DNA of 64,000 nucleotides from Sclerurus mexicanus (lineage: Eukaryota; Chordata; Aves; Passeriformes; Furnariidae), in contig VWZF01006901.1 of the NCBI GenBank assembly GCA_013396755.1, forward strand, positions 776,419 to 840,418, given 5' to 3'. Position numbers and translations under genes: made by a program. The notes below the pieces were generated by a model. The model was not told the origin of the DNA and did not search any database. It worked only from the letters and a program-made list of their open reading frames with translations. Below are positions 14,136-23,100 of the stretch, in pieces (within the stretch, counting starts at the first letter, position 1; each line of letters starts with the position of its first letter).

Positions 14136-16082
14136 CTAAAAAAGAAGGGAAATGAAAGTCCTATCTCAAAGAAATAAAAATAGAGATATTTATACGCATT
14201 TTTTTCTTTTTTATTGATTACTATAAAACTTAAGGTCAGTTTTTGGGTTTCCTTTGGAGAGCATGATGAACAAATTTAATAGTATAATCTATAATTTTAT
14301 TATTTTCATTCAAATTCAGCCTTGACAAAACTTTAATATACTTAGGTCAAACAAACGACTAACCTCCCTTCATCTCCCCTGTGTAAGTACATCACCTCAA
14401 ATAAGCAATAACCCACTGCCAGAGTTAGCACCCGCTGCCATGGCAGTGACACAGGATACACTAAACCAACTGACAAAGAAAGAGATCTGCTCTCTGTGTG
14501 AGCATCTTTTTAAACAGCAGGTGATTTCCCCTTTACACACTTACATAAGTTGTATTGATTCTACAGATTAATAACTTTCCTCTTGAAGGCTGTTAGCACC
14601 TTTCATGAGCAGTAAATACATATCTATTTTATGTATTTAAAGAACATCCATGCATTTTGGTTTTAAATATGTGAGTCAAATAAATAAATTTTAAATTATT
14701 TTTCATCATCTTGCAAAATATTTAAACTTTGCAAAATGGAATTAAACCAATGGTCCATTTTCTTACTGTGTCATGTGTAAGATCTGCTGGATCCAGAGAC
14801 ATCTTTGCAACTCCTCTTGTTGAGTCTTTTCCAACCAAAGCATTGTATGGGGCTCCTTTTCCATAAAATTCTGTCAGATTAAAAAAAATAAAAATGCAGT
14901 GATGATCTAACAATGTACAGGTTATGTCCAGCCTCTGTCTTCCAACGAGCCTGTTAAACTTGTCAGTGAACTGAAAGCAACAGCTTAAGTCTAAAACTCT
15001 TCTTTCCAAAACTGATTCTGGATTTAATGCTTTTGGATAATATGTCCTAGTCTTTAAAAAAAAAAACCCAAACCAACCAACTAAACAAACAACAGAGCAT
15101 GGGCTTATATAGTTGTTGAACTTCCTATACTGCAGGAAGAACTTCCTATACTCTTAAAATTTATCTATTATTTGGGGAGCTGTGCTTTACATTCTCATGA
15201 GATGTTTGTAGACTCCAACTTAGGATTTGAAGACCAGCCAACTTGTATGACCAGACAAGCTGCATTAACAAGGTTACCATTAGCAAGGCAACAAGCCATA
15301 AGTTTACTTATCATGACATTAAGGCAAGTGCCTAAGACCCTCATGGCCCCTTCAAACATTTTATAGCAAACATGGAATAAGTAGCAGGAATTCAAATTAA
15401 AACAGGAGTATTTCTTAGGGAAGGCACAAACAGCAAACCATAAATGATTTAGGTGTAAATGACAAGACAAGAAGCCTCATGAAATAGGAAAATTTTCAAG
15501 CAGAAAAAAAATTACTTGGCCCCCCACCCCACTTTTAGAATCACAGCCAACTCTTCCAAGAGTTTTGACCAGGCCACTTGGACAGCCCAGGTGGGTAAAT
15601 ACCAGCACAAAAGGAAAAGATGAGCTGCAGCAGTGCTGATATTACCATACGGGTACAACCAAGCCAGCTTTGATCTGGTCAGTTTTCATGTACCCAGGAC
15701 AATAAAGTGCTGTAGCAGCAGCTTCCACGTGGCTGAGCCCACATCTGGTGACTCAGGGGTCTGGGCAGGTGTTTTCAGCATTCCTGTCAGCAGTGCCCGA
15801 GCTAACTGGACAGTGCTGGCTTGTCTGTGTGTGGTGTAATCTCAAACCAGTGTAAGTTCTACACAAAGCCTTTGTAGAGCAGCTGTCAGAGGAGGAAAAC
15901 CAAGTTTTTTAAAAGAAGAAAAAGTGTGTTCTTTTTGTTGGAGGCTTCTAATGCATTGGGAATCTTTAAAACCAAATGACTGAACAATAACATGACAAGT
16001 AGACAGCAGACACAAACTAACCTTTTCCAGAGGTGACATCAAATACTACTCCCTTCACTGCCAGGTAGATGGGCTGTCCTTC
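13959..16082 (-). CDS. NENF: NENF (neudesin), three 3' coding exons; first exon not found
   Basis: Neudesin is a small secreted protein of the membrane-associated progesterone receptor (MAPR) family. It has a cytochrome-b5-like haem/steroid-binding fold and reported neurotrophic activity. Three minus-strand exons (16082-16022, 14870-14767, 14135-13959) join in frame: 61, 104 and 177 bases, giving 113 residues plus a TGA stop. They encode EGQPIYLAVKGVVFDVTSGK, then EFYGKGAPYNAL and SLDPADLTHDT, then KYPIVGYTSRRILNEDGSPN and the end HFNIKDEF. These match the human neudesin I know almost residue for residue. The GKEFYGKGAPYNALVGKDST segment is the b5-fold haem pocket region. Introns are GT-AG. 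The exon for the signal peptide and the LFTEEEL-like start of the domain is absent from 16.1-20.1 kb, probably because of the gaps at 17012 and 17366. The gene is head-to-head with PACC1, as in human. Confidence 0.95.
14136..14766 (-). other. NENF: NENF intron (last)
   Basis: A 631-base AT-rich intron with donor GTAAGA on the minus strand at 14766 and acceptor TTTAG next to 14135. I see nothing else in it. Confidence 0.9.
14767..14870 (-). CDS. NENF: NENF middle coding exon (cytochrome-b5 core)
   Basis: This 104-base exon follows a CTGACAG acceptor. It begins with two bases of a split Glu codon, then FYGKGAPYNALVGKDSTRGV and on to DLTHDT. It encodes the conserved core of the cytochrome-b5-like fold, including the tyrosines that in MAPR proteins replace the histidine haem ligands of true cytochrome b5. 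An in-frame open stretch continues a little on both sides but is intronic. Confidence 0.96.
14871..16021 (-). other. NENF: NENF intron
   Basis: A 1.15-kb intron with donor GTTAGT and acceptor CTGACAG. It contains a poly-A/A-rich run near 15055-15065 and a small direct duplication of acttcctatact around 15119-15152. No coding exon or repeat family is recognised. Confidence 0.85.
16022..16082 (-). CDS. NENF: NENF first visible coding exon
   Basis: This 61-base exon encodes EGQPIYLAVKGVVFDVTSGK and ends with one base of a split Glu codon. The acceptor is CTCTCCAG. A second AG four bases further in (exon start 16078) would also keep the frame if the missing exon ends in the matching phase. The human protein has EEDQPIYLAVKG here, so a few residues and the whole signal peptide are encoded upstream by an exon not seen. 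Confidence 0.93.
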
Positions 16083-17011
16083 CTGGAGAGAAAGCCATCA
16101 GTATATCCTCAGCACTTCAGCACAGGCAAAAGGCTGTTAGTTTTAGCTATGAAATCCATAAGCATTCAGGACACAAAAGAGAATTAAATTATCTGTTGTA
16201 TGTTTTCTCTTGTTGTGTGTGTATACTAGCATACACAATTACCTCTTGTGATATTTCTTGCTTGTGCTTTAAGCTATCTCTGATTTTTCTTTTTTTTTTT
16301 ACATTTTAACAAAATGCAATGAGAGAATCTTTTTAATCTAAACAACACAATCATAGAAGATGTCCCTCTTGCAGGTCACCCATTGCCTGCACACTCATCT
16401 GCTGAAAGATCATCCTATTCTATTCTATTCCTAATGCAGATGGATATTGCCCAAAATATAAGGCTGTATGGCCAACAACATTCTTTATTTGATTAAGAAA
16501 CAACATAAATGCATAAACACATGCAAATCTGATCTGCTGACATCTGTTTTATTTAATAAGCCAGTGCTTCTGCTTTGTCTTTTATGCCTAAGATGTACTT
16601 TCAGTCAGATGTTGATTACTTTCCTGAAAGTATCTGGAGCAGACCCTGAGAAGTCAGCTAACAAGTTTTTCAAAAGAGAAGTGGATGTGTATCCATACAG
16701 GGCTTTATTGTTTTGAATGTGGAGTTCTGATGAGGTTTCCGCATCACACAAAGCTAAAAACGCCTTGTTATTTCCATAATCTTGTTTAAAAAAAGAAAGA
16801 AAAAGCAGAGGTGGGGGGAGGTGAGAGTCTAAATAAATACATGTCTTAATGAGTTACTGAGGGGAAATTAGTTTGGCTCCCACTCGCGGTAACCTGAGAC
16901 TCCCTGGCAGCAGCACATCCCGCCCATCGTTCTGTGTGTGCCGCCCCGCAGGAGGCACCGGGGCAGCGGCTGGAACACGGCCCGGGGCGCAGGGGAGCCC
17001 CAGAGCCCCCG
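16083..17011. other. Presumed NENF intron 1 / 5' region
   Basis: No coding exon found. The sequence is AT-rich to about 16.86 kb, with a short (ctatt)3 run near 16413-16430. It then rises sharply in GC and CpG content up to the first N gap. Open frames near the right end run into the GC-rich repeat and look compositional. Confidence 0.6.
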
Positions 17012-17019
17012 NNNNNNNN
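17012..17019. other. Assembly gap (8 N)
   Basis: Eight Ns between GC-rich flanks, directly left of the tandem repeat. The short N run is unlikely to be the true gap length. The missing NENF first exon is a good candidate for the lost sequence. Confidence 0.9.
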
Positions 17020-17365
17020 CCCGCACCACCTCCCGGCCCCGCACCGCCTCCCGTCCCGTCCCACGGCCGCACCGCCCCATCCCATCCCCGCACCGCCCCA
17101 ACCCACTGCCGCACCGCCTCCCATCCCATCGCCGCACCGCCTCTCATCCCGCTGCCGCACCGCCCCACAGCCGCACCGCCTCCCATCCCATCGCCGCACT
17201 GCCCCATCCCATCGCCGCACCGCCTCTCATCCCGCTGCCGCACCGCCCCACAGCCGCACCGCCTCCCATCCCATCGCCGCACTGCCCCATCCCATCGCCG
17301 CACCGCCTCTCATCCCGCTGCCGCACCGCCCCACAGCCGCACCGCCTCCCATCCCATCGCCGCAC
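17020..17365. repeat. GC-rich minisatellite, 83-bp period
   Basis: The segment starting ctctcatcccgctgccgcac occurs at 17141, 17224 and 17307, so the period is exactly 83 bp and the copies are nearly identical. The 83-bp unit is itself made of shorter related words (gccgcaccgcc plus tcccatcccat). Degenerate words of the same kind extend left to about 17020. The minus strand is G-rich with many GGGATGGG words. Long open frames on both strands (up to 253 codons) are a by-product of the repeat, not genes. Confidence 0.9.
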
Positions 17366-17366
17366 N
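17366..17366. other. Single N inside or at the edge of the minisatellite
   Basis: One N interrupts the third repeat unit. Unrelated GC-rich sequence follows immediately, so this probably marks a collapsed or misjoined repeat. Confidence 0.8.
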
Positions 17367-17589
17367 CCCGCGCAGGGACGGGCCGTGGGATGGGCACACG
17401 CCCCGGGGGCAAACACCCACGCGTGGGGTGCCGGCGCTGCTCCCGGGAGCATCCCAGGCGGTCGGCGGGGGAGGCTGGCAGCGTTTAGCCCGCGGGAAGA
17501 GGAGGCTCGGGGGGATCTTACGGCTCTCCACGGCTGCCTGGGAGGGGCTGCAGCCGGGTGGGGGTCGGTCTCTTCCCCTTGGTAATGAG
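17367..17589. other. GC-rich sequence of unknown role
   Basis: CpG-rich sequence between the minisatellite and the CR1. I looked for a NENF first exon on the minus strand (signal peptide followed by an LFTEEEL-like motif) in all frames and did not find one. It may be part of the NENF promoter island. Confidence 0.4.
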
Positions 17590-17852
17590 TGGGACAAGAG
17601 GACTCAGTCTGAGGTTGCACCAGGGGAGGTTTAGGTGGGATGTTTGGAAAACTTTCTTCACAGAAAGGGTTGTCAAGCACTGGAACAGGCTGCCCAGGAC
17701 AGCGGTGGAGTCACCATCCCCGTAGGTGTTTAAAAGACGTGTACGTGTAGCACTTAAGAACATGGTTCACTGGTGGACTTGGCAGTCCTGGGTTAATGGT
17801 TGGACTCCGTGATTTTAGAAGTCGTTTCCAACCTACACGATTTTATGATTCT
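17590..17852 (+). mobile_element. CR1 LINE, 5'-truncated 3' end
   Basis: About 260 bases match the 3' end of avian CR1 retrotransposons. The recognisable words, in order, are: gggacaagaggactcag, caccaggggaggttta, cactggaacaggctgccc, gtggagtcaccatcccc, the gttggactc region, ttccaacct, and the ending ttatgattct. Only the non-coding tail is present, as expected for a 5'-truncated LINE copy. It lies in plus orientation between the NENF and PACC1 promoters. Confidence 0.93.
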
Positions 17853-19749
17853 CTTCCAGATGGGATGCACAGCTGGCTCTGTAACACATATCTGGTAATA
17901 AAAATATTAGTCAATTTTCATCCTCATTTCCCCTCTGAAGTTTCTCTGTTTTGAATGTTTCTTCACAAACTCAGCACACGCAGGGCAGGATTCCTCTTTA
18001 TGACTTAAAAAATGCAGACTATTTTAGCCCAAGAACAGAAAGAATAAATAGGAAATTTTCAGATGACATGTTTTCCCCATGCTATAAATACATATCTGGG
18101 AAACATTCAGGCCTGGCAGAAGAATAAGCAGCTTGATGTTTCTAATTCTATAGAGAATTGAGAAAGTTAGAAACTTTTTACAGTTCAGATACATATATCA
18201 CATCCCTCACTGCAGTGCTAGCAAATGAGGACCCGAAGGATTTAAAGCCTGGACGTGTGACACTGCAGCACCAGGGCTGCCTGACCACCTTGCTGGAATT
18301 CCAATCCCTGCTTGGCCATCTTAATCTCCGCACCAAGTCTTGTAAAAGCTGAACAGTTCAGAGAAGGATTTAGACAGTAAATAGGAGATAGTAATGAGTT
18401 TGATGTTTGTTTTAAGAATTGTTTATAAACTCTTCCTGTGTAAAATCCATATGTCTGCCTCGTAGGACACCTGTTCCACATTGCCTGAGGTAACACTCTT
18501 GTCCAAAGGCAGTTCTGTACACTGGTGTAAGCAGAGCTGCAGTAGATAATCCAAAGCAACTCCCCATAGTTCTCTTCTGGACAGCAACAGCAGCACAAGA
18601 TGAGAAGCACAGAGGACTGAGAGCAGGTCACCACAGGATGGGGGTGACAACCAGTGGGCCACATCCCTGTATGAGGAGTTGGGGCCAAGCCTGCAGAGCC
18701 AGGGCATGGGGAAGGCGAGTTGCTGTAGCCATGTGGGAGCTGACTGCCACAGGCTGCCCTCTGGTGTGGCAAGCTGAGGTCCTGTGGGGGTGAAGGTTTG
18801 CAAGGTTGTTACTGTGATTCGCCTTAAGCGGCGAAGTTTGCCTACACTGCCTAAACAAGAACTCAGCTTCAGAATGGGCTTCCCGTCCCAGCTGCCCGTC
18901 ATGTCCACTTGATAACTTCACATGCCACAAGACAGGTATGAAATGTCAAGCAGAAAAGAGACCTCTGGTAAGGCTTTGGCCAAACGTCTTTTGAATACTC
19001 CTGTTACATGTAAGAAAGAGCTCTGGAATTTGCCTGATTGCTTTGTCTGCAAATCTCCTGCATGCCTTACCACAGAGACCCAAGCTGCTGGGAAAGATGC
19101 AAAAGTCTGATTTGTCTGCTCGGTTCAATCACATTATAGACATACCTTGTATTCTAAAATAATTATTTATTATTTTACCACAGAGGAGGGCTGCAAGTGC
19201 AGAATGCTAGCCTGCATCTCTCTGAAGTGTTAGTGATTTTGGGCCTGCCTTTGAACCACAGACATATGAAAAAAAACTAACAAGAAGGAAAATATTTTCT
19301 TTCTGAAAGGGGAAGCTGTATATCAGGATTGCTATCGTTGAAGGACTTCAAACCTTGGTTATTAACTTACTAGGCACGGGTCTTGGGCATAGGGAAATGA
19401 TCTACTGAGCAGGGAATCCCCTACAGTGTTGCGTCTCAATGCAACAAATGTTGTGCATGCTTTTTCTTGATGATGAAACATTAACAATTACTTCCATGCC
19501 GGGGAAGGAAAAAATAGCTGTGTAGGTATTCGTGGACGGATGGGTCCTGAGTCAGCTCTTAGGCTTTTATCTTGCTGAAGTGCCGCATTGCTTCAGGTGA
19601 AGCGGTGGTGGGTCACCCTACAAGCCCTGCAGAAGTTCCGTCTGGTTGCCAAGCGAGTGTGCTGTTTCGGTGCTGTGCTAACAGCCTTGCGCAGCAGACA
19701 ATAAAAATAAAATTAAAAAAAAAAAGAAAATTAGAAGTAATATTTCGTG
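17853..19749. other. NENF-PACC1 intergenic / upstream region
   Basis: No recognised gene. At 18242-18930 the minus strand has overlapping open frames of 176, 161 and 100 codons. None resembles a known family, and their overlap in different frames suggests chance. An A-rich tract (aaaataaaattaaaaaaa) lies near 19700-19735, just before the CpG island. Confidence 0.5.
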
Positions 19750-19939
19750 CAGCTCAGGGGCAGCTGGCAGAACCACCGCAAACAGCTTTTCCAGCCTGGC
19801 TCGTTCTTGTGCCAGCAGAAGCGCGCAGAAAAGACTCATCCTCCCACCACTTCGCACCTCCTGGGAGGGACGTAAATCTCACAGACCCCCCCCTAGGCGT
19901 GTGCCCATCCTGCCCGCCGGCCACGGCGGCTCTGCCCGG

Positions 19940-19958
19940 ACTACGCCTCCCAGCAGCC
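19940..19958 (+). promoter_or_regulatory. ZNF143/THAP11-type (SBS) promoter element
   Basis: The sequence ACTACGCCTCCCAGCAGCC closely follows the ZNF143 consensus ACTACAnnTCCCAGCATGC: it has the ACTAC block, then TCCCAGCA at the right spacing. It sits in the CpG island about 180-200 bases upstream of the PACC1 ATG, a typical position for this element. Confidence 0.6.
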
Positions 19959-20133
19959 CCGGGAGAGGCGGGGAGCGGCCGGGGGGGGGGCCCGGCGCCT
20001 GCGTGGCCCTGCCCGGCCAGGGCGGCTCGGCTCGGACCGGCTCGGCTTGACTTGGCTTGGCTTGTCCCGTCCCGTGCCATCCCATCCCATCCCATCTCGC
20101 CCCGCCCCGCCCCGGCGGCGGCCGCTCCCGCCG

Positions 20134-20145
20134 ATGCCATGCTAA
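20134..20145 (+). promoter_or_regulatory. Three-codon uORF overlapping the PACC1 start codon
   Basis: An ATG at 20134 opens ATG CCA TGC TAA. This is a Met-Pro-Cys peptide whose stop lies past the main ATG at 20139, in another frame. The uORF ATG has C at -3 and +4 (weak context). The main ATG has G at -3. Leaky scanning should therefore favour the main start. Confidence 0.6.
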
Positions 20146-20174
20146 AGCCAGAGGTGTCCGCATCCTACCAGGAG
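20139..20174 (+). CDS. PACC1: PACC1 coding exon 1
   Basis: This 36-base coding part encodes MLKPEVSASYQE and is followed by a GTACTG donor. The ATG at 20139 is chosen because it gives a start like the human protein (SYQE at residues 9-12) and has a purine at -3. The more upstream ATG at 20134 closes after three codons. Confidence 0.9.
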
Positions 20175-23100
20175 GTACTGGGGGGCCGGGGCGGGGTGAG
20201 GGTGTCACCCGGCGGTGTCACCCGGCGGTGGCAGCGGTGTCGCCGGTCACCTGCGCTGCCCCGAGCGGAGCGCGTGGTTTGGGTGCGCACGGTGCCCGCG
20301 TTCCATCTCTGCCCGCGGCCAGAGTCGTGGGCAGAGGTCGATTTAAGAGCGCGGGGTCGGTGCGGCTGGCCCGTGGGCTCTGTTGGTAACGAGGGGCTGG
20401 TCTGTCGGGTGTGAGAAGGGGCTTTGGTACCACCCGAGCTGCCGCATCCGAAACTGAAGGCCTCTTTATCACCCTGCCAAGACCCCGAGGCAGCGCCTGG
20501 TTTGCATATCAATGTACAGGCTCGGCGACCGGAATTCCTTGCTCGTTCCTATCTCTCCTGCTTGAGACACGGGCTGTTTGTGCCAAGTTCAGCTGCGCTA
20601 GAGAGTTACAGCAGGGCACTTTGGTTTGTGTCTTGCAGGCAAAAGAAGTGTGTCTGTTTTCTTTTCTCTGCACGTGACAGGTAGTGCGGAGCTCAGTTTT
20701 AGTACGCTCTAATTTAGTTTAGTGCTGTCTGTTTAGTTTCAGCTTCTGGTTTTTGTGCCAGGCTAGAAGGCGTTGGAAGGTGATGAATCAGCGGACCAGC
20801 AAAAGGCCTGTATGGCCAAGTTCTGCTTTTATTTAAGAGGGTTTTATCCGGTGGGAGGGTTTATCAGCATGAATTTGACTTGTGGTGCTTGTTCGTAGGG
20901 GAGACACTTGGGACACTTAACGAAGTGGCATCGATGCCTGAAGTATGGACTGGACTATGCCTGTTAGGCCTCCACCTGGTGTATCAGCCACCACTGACAC
21001 TGCTTCATACACTGGGGATTGCCCCAAACTCTTTGGCACAAGCCTAGCTGGTGTGTGTCTAAGTGCAGCACCTGTGTTTCCATCCCTCCTCCAGTGCCTG
21101 CAGCAGTCTTTGATGCTTCTGCCCCAAGCAGGAATGTTCAAATGTCTGGAATTTTGCCTTTTCTGACCTCTTGTTTATCCAGTACTTTTCTGTGTGCAGG
21201 ACAGAAAAGTTGCTGCTGGGACACGGGCAGGCTTCTGCAGTTGTTTCTCACTCAACTGTATGTGCTGAGCCCAGAGGAATGCTGAACAAGGGTTTGTTTC
21301 ATGCCCTTCCTGCCCTTGACATCCTATCCTATCTCTGTATCCTATTGCAAGCTTAACTGCCCTGCAGTTTGTGTTCCTTCTGCATTAGCACCATGCTTCA
21401 CTTCCTTATAAAAAATATGATGTAGGAAGAGCTGGCCTGTGAGGGTGAACACAGTTGGTGTGCTCCGGGTTCACTGCTGACAGAACCCCCAAATCCAAGA
21501 CAAGTGACAAGTGTGAACAAACCAGAATCAGCTGTCACACAGTAGTGCTGTGCCAGCTCCCCAGTCATTAGGAGAGTGGAGCTCGGTGTATTTGTGAGTT
21601 GTTGGGCTTGTGGGTGTGTGCTGCTGTGCCTCAGAGGGACAGCGTGCTGTGTGCTGTATGCTCAGAAAGATGGGGCTGAGCCATGGACAGGGCAAGGCTC
21701 TTGGTCACCTTGGTGGATTTATGCAGCTTCACTTCTTGTCAGTCCAGATGTTCAGGAACTGCTGTAAAATGTAGTTGGTTTTAGAGAAGGGGTTTTACAC
21801 GTCAACCTACTCAATGCACCTGAGGCAATGTACTCCTGCTTTGGACGGACTGTCCTTACTGGCTGTTCTTTTCTGGTTTGGTGTGTGAAAAGCTTATGAA
21901 ACCATGTCTGCCTTGTCAACTGAGATAAGAAAGTGTAGTTGCATATTGTTTGGGTGTTTTGTCTTGTTTCTAAGGAATGCTGAAAGGCAGTGTTTTCTGA
22001 GCTTTTTACAGAAAAATTTAGTTTGGAAAAGACCTCTAAGATCATCTTTCTTCTATTTGTTGAAAAAATTACTTTAGGTTCTCTTGAGAGGATAAAAAAT
22101 GTTGCATGTTGTGTTGTTAAACATGTTGGGATCTCTTTGCTGTCAGGAGTAGAATTCACTTACCCTCTAAATAACCTCAGTCAATGAGGTGCCTGTACCT
22201 GGGGAATCAGAGATGTGTGGGAGTCAGGTGAGAAACTGGAGTGACTTGGTAACTTACACTACATTTTTTGGATCAGCTCTGGTACAAGGAATTTGCAGGA
22301 GTATAATTGGAACTGGCTTCTTAGCTGATTTAGCTGAGTCAGTGCAAGAGGTTCAGTGAGTACTCTTCTTGTATCAGAATAGCTTATTTTGGGTCAGGTA
22401 AACAAATAGAACTGGTGTGTTTCTACAAAAAGGAGCAGAGTGTTAATGTTTCCTTATTTTACAAAGGTAATTGAAAAGAGTATCTTGACCCTGGTAAGTC
22501 TCCTGCAAATGAGCTGAGTTTAGCCTGTTACCTGTTCAGTCCATGCCTCATGCCAGAGAAAATCATGCTTTATTTATGTGCTAAGCATTTAAAAACAACT
22601 TTGTAACTGCTTTCATCTTGCTTTGCATGATGCAAATGAATACAGAAACACAGCAGGAGGTGATGGAAGACTTTACGTCAGACTTTGAAGATGTAAAATG
22701 AGTAGACTCTTTCCTAATAGGTGCTAATGATGATCTGGTAACGATATCATGATGATTTCAATACTGAATTAAAGTTGGGTGAAATAAAAGCACTTCCTTA
22801 TGGATACACGCAGGTTACTGTTGATTAAGCTAGGGGTGTAAAGTTTCTAGCCTTCAGTATGGCTGCTGCATCAACGGTACCCCCATTTTCTGTGAAACAG
22901 GAAGAAAGTTAATCTCCCTTACCCAGTGAGATAGGTGATGCTGAGTGTTTAGCTTGGACAGGTACTGTGCAACACATGATGTGCTGCAAGTTTGTGTCCC
23001 AGTTTGCCTTGCTGTAATCTGTGTGTCAATCCCTGCCAGAAGAGAAATTTGGAAACAGGAGCTGCTATATATATATATATAATATAAAAGGTATAGAAAC

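Larger units (their letters stand above)
19750..20420 (+). promoter_or_regulatory. PACC1: CpG-island promoter of PACC1
   Basis: GC content and CpG density jump here and fall again after about 20420, with the PACC1 start codon inside. The island contains a G run at 19980-19990, CCGCCC Sp1-type boxes (20098-20115), a ZNF143-like element at 19940, and pentamer runs (ggctc/ggctt, cccat, cccgc) at about 20024-20115. No TATA box is evident, as is usual for housekeeping CpG promoters. The exact transcription start cannot be fixed. Confidence 0.75.

Noticed and set aside
16400..16432. Short ctatt repeat
   Set aside because: Only three units; not distinguishable from chance.
16846..17680. Long open frames of up to 253 codons on both strands
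   Set aside because: They run through the 83-bp GC-rich repeat and the N gaps. Pro/His/Arg- or Gly/Cys/Trp-rich translations in several frames at once are a property of the repeat.
19572..20414. 280-codon plus-strand open frame and a 128-codon minus-strand frame over the CpG island
   Set aside because: High GC lowers stop codon frequency. The frame crosses the PACC1 start in a different phase and has no family resemblance. The minus frame has no NENF-like motif.
22015..22048. CR1-like words gtttggaaaagacctctaag in PACC1 intron 1
   Set aside because: Suggestive but about 25 bases long. The flanks do not continue the CR1 match, so not listed as an element.
21752..22159. 135-codon minus-strand open frame in PACC1 intron 1
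   Set aside because: Serine/threonine-rich composition without any motif; antisense to the intron and without support.
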